Assembly (NCBI GenBank): GCA_011620785.1
Contig: WOYM01000117.1
Coordinates: 1 to 40,409 of the forward strand
Direction: 5' to 3'
DNA length: 40,409 nucleotides
DNA from: Methanothrix sp.
Lineage (GTDB): Archaea; Halobacteriota; Methanosarcinia; Methanotrichales; Methanotrichaceae
The notes beneath the pieces were generated by a model. That model searched no databases and was not told the DNA's origin. It saw nothing but the letters and a program-made list of their open reading frames with translations. Positions 32,556 through 39,500 of the stretch are shown in pieces (positions within the stretch are counted from its first letter, which is position 1; each line of letters begins with the position of its first letter). The position numbers were made by a program, and so were the translations under genes.

Positions 32556-33071
32556 ATGGCCACCAAAACTCTGCCTGATCAAGCCAGGTACACTTACGTT
32601 TATCATCCATCCAGAGACCATAAAGAGAGGTGGAAAAAGATAGCAGCAAAGGCCCATGTGCCTCTTTCCAAGTTCATCATTGCCACAGTGGACGGCGTGG
32701 TAGATGAGAATGAAGAGTACAGACCACGGCGTGAGATTGTGCGTGAAGTTGAAACGCTCAGGCAAGAGAACCGATCCCTACGCGATGAGATGCATAGAAA
32801 AGATGTTCTCCTGGATCGCTATGAGCATGAGCTAAAACGATATAGGGCAGCCCCTTGGATTGAAGGCACTCCGGGAATTGCTCAGATGAATGAAGACATG
32901 ATCAATATCCTGAAGGCTCGCGGTAAAGTCGAGAGTGGCCGGCTGCTGGAAGAGTTGGGCATTGATCCCAGGGAGACAGATCTTGCAAAAGCGATCTACA
33001 AGCAGCTTGAATCCTTGCAGGCTTTCGGTGCAGTGGAGCATAAAGGAGGCTCTTGGGCGTGGCTATGGTGA
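32556..33071 (+). CDS. element-borne DNA-binding protein: RHH-like N-terminus, coiled coil, winged-helix-like C-terminus
   Basis: 171 residues. The N-terminus (YTYVYHPSRDHKERWKKIAAKAHVPLSKFIIATVDGVVDE) has the strand-helix-helix order of ribbon-helix-helix proteins. A charged coiled coil follows (REVETLRQENRSLRDEMHRKDVLLDRYEHELKRY). The C-terminus (MINILKARGKVESGRLLEELGI, AIYKQLESLQAFGAVEHKGGSWAW) looks like a small winged helix. Such proteins are common beside integrases in archaeal elements. It overlaps the integrase gene, so both are translated together and this protein may act as repressor or recombination directionality factor. The domain reading is by pattern; no exact family is named. 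Confidence 0.75.
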   Translation: MATKTLPDQARYTYVYHPSRDHKERWKKIAAKAHVPLSKFIIATVDGVVDENEEYRPRREIVREVETLRQENRSLRDEMHRKDVLLDRYEHELKRYRAAPWIEGTPGIAQMNEDMINILKARGKVESGRLLEELGIDPRETDLAKAIYKQLESLQAFGAVEHKGGSWAWLW

Positions 33072-33973
33072 TAGCGGCATACCTGCAAGACTGCGAGATC
33101 CGGGGGATGAGCCCTAGGAGCCTGCCAGGGTACAAATCGGCCTTAAAGGACTTTAGCAGCTATCTGGATTCTATCAAGACCGATATCATGGACGTAGACA
33201 AGAACGTTCTAAAAGGCTACTTGGAGCGCTCCAGGAGGAGAGGGCTTTCCCAAAGAACCATAGAGCTTAGCTTTTCCGTGTTATCCTCATTCTATGAGTA
33301 CCTGGTTTATGAGGGCCTGGTCTCCTCCAATCCCGTGCCGGCCATCAGGAAGAGGTATTTAAGGCGCTACAAGGACAATGGAGATCCGCACGAAAGGCAG
33401 CTCATCTCAGTAGAAGATTCCGCCAGGATGATCAAGGGAGAGCCGGATATCAGAAACAAGGCCATCCTTATTCTCCTCTTCAAGACCGGCATGAGACGAA
33501 ATGAGCTTATCACGCTGGATGTCTCTGATGTGGACCTGATCGAAAATAGGATCAGGCTCAAGCCCACCGGCAAGCGGACCAATAGGACGCTGTTCATGGA
33601 TGACGAGGCGGCTTATATCCTTCGGCGATGGCTCCGAGTGAGGGAAGGCATCAACAAGAAGAAGGAGACTGCTCTATTCATCAGCTCATGGGGAAACAGA
33701 ATATCCCGGAACGATGTTTATCAGGCGGTCACAAATGCAGCGGCTCGTGTGGGCCTGCACAATCCCGATTCGGAGCGGACGGAAGATCGCTTTTCGCCGC
33801 ATTGCTGCCGGCATTGGTTCACCACTCACCTGAGACGGGCGGGGATGAGGCGCGAGTTCATCCAGGAGCTTAGAGGCGATTCAAGGCGGGAAGCGATAGA
33901 TATCTATGACCACATTGATCTTAAGGAGCTGAAAGAGGCTTACCTGGCGGCGATACCACAGCTGGGTATTTAG
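33059..33973 (+). CDS. tyrosine recombinase / integrase
   Basis: A complete tyrosine recombinase of about 304 residues. The N-terminal SAM-like core-binding domain is MSPRSLPGYKSALKDFSSYL to SFSVLSSFYEYLVYEGLVSSNP. The catalytic domain has Arg in KTGMRRNELITLDVSDVD, the beta-hairpin Lys in KPTGKRTNRTLF, H-x-x-R in SPHCCRHWFTTHL, and the nucleophile Tyr in AIDIYDHIDL. In the usual GHS box before the Tyr, the His is replaced (RGDSRREA). GGAGG at 33045-33049 best serves the GTG at 33059 (9 bases); TTG 33053 and ATG 33065 are alternatives. It marks a mobile element to the right. The gene is not split by an att site, so it is not of the SSV type. Confidence 0.92.
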   Translation: MAMVIAAYLQDCEIRGMSPRSLPGYKSALKDFSSYLDSIKTDIMDVDKNVLKGYLERSRRRGLSQRTIELSFSVLSSFYEYLVYEGLVSSNPVPAIRKRYLRRYKDNGDPHERQLISVEDSARMIKGEPDIRNKAILILLFKTGMRRNELITLDVSDVDLIENRIRLKPTGKRTNRTLFMDDEAAYILRRWLRVREGINKKKETALFISSWGNRISRNDVYQAVTNAAARVGLHNPDSERTEDRFSPHCCRHWFTTHLRRAGMRREFIQELRGDSRREAIDIYDHIDLKELKEAYLAAIPQLGI

Positions 33974-34044
33974 ATTGGGATCACGCCATCCAAACCGGAT
34001 TTATAGATATCGGTACCTTTAAATACACGATTAATCAATAATAT

Positions 34045-34061
34045 GCATTAAGATTTAATGC
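34045..34061. repeat. palindrome downstream of the integrase gene
   Basis: GCATTAA (34045-34051) and TTAATGC (34055-34061) pair perfectly around GAT. The surrounding 220 bases (33974-34192) are AT-rich with a TTTAAATA box A at about 34018-34025 and no convincing gene. It may be an operator, a recombinase arm site, or a terminator hairpin. Confidence 0.45.
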
Positions 34062-34192
34062 CTGTATGCCTTACAGTATGATACACAGAAGAGTCTGGAT
34101 GGAGGGACAGCTTGAGAGGGGATTAGGTTTATGTATGTCCTCGAAAAATGTATTGTATTTGTGTGGTTCACGAAGATTGGGGTGAATGCTTG

Positions 34193-34372
34193 GTGATTTT
34201 GAGAGAGATCTGGAGCAAAGATCTACGCGAGATAAAAGTGAATAAAGAAGCGACAAAGTATCATGCTCAGAAGTATAGGATGGGTAGTGTAAGGCTTGCT
34301 ACCGGACGAATCCGCACTAAAGAGGAGTTCGAAAAGGATAAGAAGAGGATATTAGGTATCAAGCTTCCGTAA
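34193..34372 (+). CDS. hypothetical 59-residue basic protein of the element
   Basis: A GTG at 34193 with GGGGTG 8 bases upstream opens a 59-codon frame. The product is basic and hydrophilic (REIWSKDLREIKVNKEATKYHAQKYRMGSVRLATGRIRTKEEF, ending KKRILGIKLP) with no membrane segment. An ATG at 34148 in the same frame would add fifteen Cys-containing residues but has no ribosome site. It ends 18 bases before the next start, so both genes probably share a transcript. I do not recognise the family; a nucleic-acid-binding or partner role is possible from its charge. Confidence 0.5.
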   Translation: MILREIWSKDLREIKVNKEATKYHAQKYRMGSVRLATGRIRTKEEFEKDKKRILGIKLP

Positions 34373-34390
34373 ACTTTTTTGGGGGAGGTT

Positions 34391-35044
34391 ATGGAGGTTT
34401 TTAATGAGGCTGAAGCGGAAGCTGTGAAAAAAATTGCAAAATTATATAATTATAATAAAAACCTAATGCTATATGCAGAAGAATTAACTGATGAAACATT
34501 TTTGCCTCCAATAAACGAAATAAGAGATGCAAATGACCATATAATGCGCGTTTTCGCGATAGTGTTTGGTTTTGGTGAAACAGAACCAGAAACCGGATCA
34601 GAGCATATCAAATCAAATCTGGATGCTGCCTTGTCGCATGTATATAGAGCGACGTATGAGCATTTGGATTATATAAAAATCTATCAGCATGAGGCCATAC
34701 AAAACAATCTTGCAAATATTCATCCTGAAACATTGGCAACTGTGTTTCCAGAGTACTATAGAGAGATCAAACCGAGGCTCGTTGATGCGATAGATAAAAT
34801 ACCAGATTATAGAAACGGAAAGAATATTGCTGATCCAAACTTAGAACAAGTAGAAGCCTATATGGCAATTATTGAAACGACTAAGAAAGATTATAAGAAA
34901 ATTATTGTTATGTTGCCTTCATTAAATGAGTATCAGGCAAAAAAATTGCGTGATAACCAGAAAGGAAGACTCATAGATATCGTTTTAGGTATTATCATAA
35001 TGCTCCTGGGAACTGTTACGGCTAATTACTTTAACATCATTTAA
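34391..35044 (+). CDS. AT-rich accessory gene: helical cytoplasmic domain with C-terminal membrane anchor
   Basis: About 217 residues. The soluble part is largely alpha-helical and acidic (AEAEAVKKIAKLYNYNKNLML, then long amphipathic helices to about residue 185). A single membrane helix at the very C-terminus (IDIVLGIIIMLLGTVTANYF) gives tail-anchored topology. Base use differs sharply from neighbours: A/T-ending codons (AAA, ATA, GAA, AAT) dominate. This suggests recent transfer. GGGGGAGG precedes the ATG at 34391; a TTG at 34379 is an alternative. No family recognised. A tail-anchored protein beside a small basic protein in an element could be a superinfection-exclusion or defence pair, but nothing proves this. 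Confidence 0.65.
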   Translation: MEVFNEAEAEAVKKIAKLYNYNKNLMLYAEELTDETFLPPINEIRDANDHIMRVFAIVFGFGETEPETGSEHIKSNLDAALSHVYRATYEHLDYIKIYQHEAIQNNLANIHPETLATVFPEYYREIKPRLVDAIDKIPDYRNGKNIADPNLEQVEAYMAIIETTKKDYKKIIVMLPSLNEYQAKKLRDNQKGRLIDIVLGIIIMLLGTVTANYFNII

Positions 35045-35080
35045 TTTAAAAAATATATAATATTGGCCTCCGGGGGGGGT

Positions 35081-35617
35081 CTATTCAAGCGGGCGGATGC
35101 TCTCTGGTTTCCCATTTTTTTCTTCGAGTTCGTCTCTCAATTGATGTTCATATGCATCTGCCAGCCCACCAGGATGAGCGAGCGGCCTATCATAGCCTGG
35201 GATAGACACGCGTTCGTAGAGACGGATGTCCATGAATCGCTCCAGCTCATATAGATGATCATATAACGCCCTTGCTCTCTCCAGATCAACTTCCGACGGT
35301 GGGCGGATTTTCAATCTGCCTTCTTCATCTTCACTGAATACTATCAGATTTTTGCCGTCGATAGATCGAACTTTCTTGTATTCCATCCGAGCCATAAGCA
35401 TAGTCACAACTTCCAGCATTGTGAAAATTTGGGTATCAGTTATTACTTTTTTCACACGATCCCACGGTAAGAATTTGATGATCCATCGGGCGTCTTGCAC
35501 CGAATCTAGTGTTCCTTTCAGTTTTTGGATCATTTTAAAATCATATCGCGATCTCGTTGCGGAATCCGCTCCATCTCGTTTCAGCAGATACTCTTTTTGC
35601 AGGTCAGTCAAGCTCAT
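35081..35617 (-). CDS. hypothetical element protein, divergent from the RHH repressor
   Basis: 178 soluble residues, charged and mostly helical: LTDLQKEYLLKRDGADSATRSRYDFKMIQKLKGTL, IFTMLEVVTMLMARMEYKKVRSID, then PSEVDLERARALYDHLYELERFMDIRLYERV. The N-terminal LQKEYLLKRDGADSATRSRYDFKMIQKL segment resembles a short motif at the start of some archaeal plasmid and virus proteins, but I cannot name a family. The ATG at 35617 is about 25 bases from a box A that mirrors that of the RHH gene, so the message is probably leaderless. An operator repeat (35620-35635) lies between box A and ATG, so it should be repressed with the element's other functions. Confidence 0.7.
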   Translation of the reverse strand: MSLTDLQKEYLLKRDGADSATRSRYDFKMIQKLKGTLDSVQDARWIIKFLPWDRVKKVITDTQIFTMLEVVTMLMARMEYKKVRSIDGKNLIVFSEDEEGRLKIRPPSEVDLERARALYDHLYELERFMDIRLYERVSIPGYDRPLAHPGGLADAYEHQLRDELEEKNGKPESIRPLE

Positions 35618-35619
35618 GA

Positions 35620-35738
35620 GGTAATACTTACCACCTGATTATTTAAATCTTGCCACACAAAATCTTGATATTATCACTATAAATGGTATTTATACCACTG
35701 AATTGGTGGTAAGATTTAAATAGTAGAGGGGTAATACC
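35620..35738. promoter_or_regulatory. mirrored divergent promoter/operator region
   Basis: The same 12-base block carrying box A appears on both strands: TATTTAAATCTT at 35640-35651 and its complement AAGATTTAAATA at 35711-35722. Each lies about 25-30 bases from its gene's ATG. GGTAATAC occurs between box A and start on both sides (35620-35627 and 35730-35737). The first is part of GGTAATACTTACCACC, the second of the odd palindrome GGTAATACC. Between the promoters are TGGTATTTATACCA (35684-35697, six-base arms) and TACCAC/GTGGTA (35693-35698, 35706-35711). The repeated half-site is about GGTRRTA. This fits an RHH repressor binding several sites to control both directions. Confidence 0.75.
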
Positions 35739-35746
35739 TTATAAAC

Positions 35747-35920
35747 ATGAAACAATTCAGGACTAACAGGTGCGCTGAAATGGTATCGGCGAAGCTTCGC
35801 ACGGACCAGCGCCACTTCTTGGAGACGCAGGCACTAGCTCGGGACATATCGATTTGTGCCGTGATCAGAGGGTTGATTGACTCTGAAATGCGGAGGATGC
35901 GATCTGGCGATGTCATCTAA
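35747..35920 (+). CDS. 57-residue ribbon-helix-helix repressor of the element
   Basis: ATG at 35747, TAA at 35918-35920. The sequence EMVSAKLRTDQRHFLETQALARDISICAVIRGLIDSEMRRMR has the RHH order: a strand (VSAKLRTD), helix A (QRHFLETQALARD) and helix B (SICAVIRGLIDSEMRRM) with the turn between. Helix B normally follows an S/T-x-S-E turn; here it is ISICAV. Its own promoter region carries repeated GGTRRTA half-sites, so autoregulation is likely, as for plasmid copy-control and phage immunity repressors. Box A is about 30 bases from the ATG, suggesting a leaderless transcript. Adjacent small genes overlap its end. Confidence 0.8.
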   Translation: MKQFRTNRCAEMVSAKLRTDQRHFLETQALARDISICAVIRGLIDSEMRRMRSGDVI

Positions 35921-35993
35921 AAAACATAACAGCAGGCCTCGCGGTGAAGTTGTCCAGACCAACCACGAGACCCGAAACACGCGCGCGCGTTAG
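35910..35993 (+). CDS. possible 27-residue basic peptide
   Basis: An ATG at 35910, overlapping the end of the RHH gene, opens 27 codons to TAG at 35991-35993. The product is very basic (SSKKHNSRPRG, RNTRAR). GGAGGAT lies about 11 bases upstream. It fills the only gap between the RHH gene and the next frame, so it may be a coupled micro-gene or simply a spacer. The stretch before the stop is GCGCGCGCG. Confidence 0.25.
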   Translation: MSSKKHNSRPRGEVVQTNHETRNTRAR

Positions 35994-36005
35994 GCGGTGT
36001 CACTA

Positions 36006-36269
36006 ATGCAATACGCGTGCATGGAATTTAAGCCTTTCTATAAAAATAATCGCAATGCAGAGGCCCACCACCTGCAGGAGCTCGAAGAAGCTCGCGGCCA
36101 ACTGCTTCGGATTTTCGAAGCGGAGGGGCAATGTGTCGCCGCCTTCGAATGGGGCGCGGTCTCTCTGCCGGGGGAGCTGGAGCCAAAGCTGGAGGGCATG
36201 GTGGGCCATGAGATTGCCGTGCTCCGGTTGGATAGCCGGTATTATGTGCGCGGGGTGAACGATGCCTGA
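36006..36269 (+). CDS. hypothetical small protein of the element
   Basis: 87 residues from ATG 36006 (GTG 35997 and ATG 36021 are alternatives). A helical, charged front (NAEAHHLQELEEARGQLLRIFEAEGQ) precedes strands (CVAAFEWGAVSLPGELE, EIAVLRLDSRYYVRGV). No family is recognised. It overlaps the next gene by 8 bases (the ATG at 36262 lies before the TGA at 36267), so it belongs to the compact operon leading to the replication gene. Confidence 0.6.
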   Translation: MQYACMEFKPFYKNNRNAEAHHLQELEEARGQLLRIFEAEGQCVAAFEWGAVSLPGELEPKLEGMVGHEIAVLRLDSRYYVRGVNDA

Positions 36270-36555
36270 TTCATTGCGATCTCCCAGTGACCAGGGCGTC
36301 ACCCAGGCTGGCGGGAGCTATCTAAAAACCACAGCCTTCCCTGCTTGGATCTGCCTGTTCGGCCCGAGACCCAACTTCCACATCTGCACTGCGCGACCGG
36401 GCCGTGAATGGCTGGAATGGACTGATGAGGGGCGGCACCATGGCCTTGCGGCCTTCCGGGTGGATGAGGGGGGGCTGGTGGACAGGGACCCGATCAAGGC
36501 AATCCCCAGGAAGAGACCAGGCCATGTGAGTGCCCGGCAGTGGGGGCGATGCTGA
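36262..36555 (+). CDS. hypothetical protein directly before the replication gene
   Basis: 97 residues, soluble, rich in Pro, Arg, Trp and Gly, with two Cys in AWICLFGPRPNFHICTARPG and a basic end (PIKAIPRKRPGHVSARQWGR). It overlaps the previous gene by 8 bases, and its stop directly abuts the ATG of the primase-helicase gene. The tight packing is typical of plasmid or virus operons. Function unknown; a small replication accessory protein would fit the position. Confidence 0.6.
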   Translation: MPDSLRSPSDQGVTQAGGSYLKTTAFPAWICLFGPRPNFHICTARPGREWLEWTDEGRHHGLAAFRVDEGGLVDRDPIKAIPRKRPGHVSARQWGRC

Positions 36556-39500
36556 ATGGCCTCGACAGCAACAGATCTAACACGCGAACATTATGCGCGC
36601 CCCGAGATTCGCGAGATCATTACCAAGTTCACTATGCCCGGAGATGGCAACTGGAGGGCGATCAATGGCGACTTCTGGCGATGGTATCGATATGCCGGGA
36701 GTGATGCAAGGCTCTTGAACGTGGTCGAGGACTATGATGAGCTGACAAATAATCATAGAGTACTATATTCTACGCTGAATGTATTCGATAAAAACCAGTG
36801 GATGGTCACCAGGCCAAAAGAGGAGATCACGCGCGACGATCCACTTGGAACGCCTGCTGACACCGTTGCCTACTCGCTCGGCGTAGATATTGATAAGGGG
36901 CCTGGTCACGACATCGAGGAGCCGGAGGTAAAGCTGGCAGTTGAAAGCGCTGCTCAATTCCTCGTAGACCGCTTGCAAGATGCTGGTGTCCATAGAAGCG
37001 TCTGGGTGCTATTTTCTGGTGGCGGCATCTACGTAGAGATCCATCACGGGATTTGCAGACCCAAATCTCAGGCACCTCAAGACAGGCAGGAATTCTTCGA
37101 AGAGCTGACAGATAGATACAATAGGTTCATAGTTCACGTATCCACGAAGTTCTTTGAGATCCATCCCGAGTACAAAGGCCTAGTGAAATATGATGCTCTA
37201 AACGATTCCAAGCGCATTTTCAAGTGCGTGCTATCGATTCACAAGAAAAAGCCGTATGCGGTGACACCCCTTAATCGGGATCATATAAAGATCGACTTTG
37301 ATCGAGCCCGTGTGCCCCTGCCATTAGAAATGATCGAAGAAGCGGGCGTCTGGTATTCCACGTACGATCTATCAGAACGCGAAAATTTGCTCGAGCTTTT
37401 GGATCAGTTCAAGGAGACTGACGAGAAGAAGCGAGCAAAACACCATTTCGCAGAGATCTGGAGATCGTGCTTCAAGGTGGATGCGAAGTACTTCCCACCG
37501 TGCATCCAACATATAATCGATGTTGCGAACCAGGGAGAAGGCAAAACGAGATTCTCTGCCGTTCTGTCCGCCTTCCTGTTTCAAATGGGATGGGAGGAGG
37601 AAGAAGCCTGGGACCTTGTTAAGACGGTATCGGATCGCAACGGGCTAGGGGATGCGAGTCATATATTTGATAGCTGCTTTGGACGAATAAGCTGCCCATC
37701 ATGTGAGACTATTCAGGCAGACGGAGCAGGCTATCCTCATCTAGGCCTCAGAGGGCTTGAGTGCTGCGTGCCGGACGAACACTGCAAGGGATGTCAGTGG
37801 CCTGGAGACTATCATCTGCAGAAGGCCCTTGATGAGAACTTTGATAAGCCGAAGATGGAAGAGCAGAAGCCGAAACCGGCGCGCGCTCCTCTCCGATGCG
37901 AGGATGTCTGCGACGTCAAGTATGATAAGAATGGTGACCCCCAGGGGCTGAAGCTGAGCCCAACAAAAGCAGCCACGGCAGTGTGTGAAAAGCTATGCAT
38001 TGCTATGGTAGAAGGCTCAAAAGATATCTATCGATGGGATGGACAGATCTATCGCCCCGATGGAGCCCGGATAATCGATGACGCCATAAATCATTTGGTG
38101 GGGGACGAAAATGATATCAGGAAACTCAATGAAATTCTTCGCAGAGTTTCGAACCACCTTCTTGCCAAACCCACAAAATTTGAACCAGACCCGTATCTGT
38201 TCGGAGTAAAAAACGGTGTTGTTGACCTCAGAACTGGCGAATTTAGGGATTACCGGGCAGAAGATCTCCTCTTGGAGCAGGCGGATGTAATCTATGATCC
38301 CAATGCCAAATGCCCGACATTCTTAGCGTTTCTGGAGAGCATAACACCTGACCCCACGGACCGGCTCATGCTGATAGACTGGTTTGCCATCACGGCGATC
38401 AAAGAGCCATTTGCTTACGTGCTCTTCCTTTTGGGGCTTGGAAGGAACGGTAAAGGGGTCTATGAGGATCTGATTATGCGCTTCTTCGGAGAGGCGACGT
38501 TTAGGGACATGCCTCTGCGAGCAATTGAGAAGAGCGACTTTGCATCAAGCGAATTCTATCAAAAAAGAGGCTGGATCGCTTCAGAGACCGGGAAGCACAA
38601 GAGCAGCATCGGAACGGACTTCATCAAACTGACCTCTGGCAGTGGTGTCATTGATGCCAACGTTAAAGGCAAGAGCAGAATACGGTTCAGGCCATACTTC
38701 CAGACTATCGTGGATACAAACACCATGCCGCAGATCGATGACAATTCGATAGGCTGGAGAGAGAGGTTCTGCAAAGCGAACATGCCGTACTTCTTTGTGC
38801 CGGCACCCGACCCTGAGAATTCGCTGGAGAAACTTAAAGATCCTCATCTCATCGATAAGCTGACCACACCGGGCGAACTGTCAGGCATCCTCAATTTGAT
38901 CGTCCTCAGAACTAAAGAGATAGCCAAGACCAAGACCATCATCAAGAGGTCTGGGGAAGAGATGTTTAACGAGTATGCTACGCAGAGCGCATCGGTCGGA
39001 ACCTTCCTTGAGATGTTCTGTGAGTATGTCACAGATGGTCCCGACTTTTGGACGCCGGTGGCTCCTATTTACACTGCATACAAGGAATGGTGCACGCTCA
39101 AAGTAGGCGATGTGGTGAACCCCGGCTATTTTGGGAAGCTTTTAACTGGGTTTTGTGGTGGTACAAATTCGAAAGTCGGGAAGGACAAGGACAGGATGAG
39201 TATTCGACTTTATAAACGCCTGAACTTTGACCAAAATCGCTATGAGAAGGAAGCCAAAAGACTCAGAAGATCGTTGTCCACAGATGTCTACAACAAGTCT
39301 ACAGTCAGTCTACAGTGTAGTAGTTCTACTGATAGTGATGTCTACAGTGTCTACAGTAAAATATGGAATGATGTCTATGAGAGATTTGGAGATACTCTCT
39401 ATATGGCCGGGGGATTTAAAAAAACCGTAGACACTGTAGACACTGTAGACATCGATAGCAGTGGAGGCCCATCTGTGTCTACGACGGGCAATTTCATTGT

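Noticed and set aside
34131..34196. 21-codon frame with GAGGGGATTAGG upstream
   Set aside because: Too short and Trp/Val-rich with no pattern. The overlapping GTG frame at 34193 is better supported, although a leader peptide cannot be excluded.
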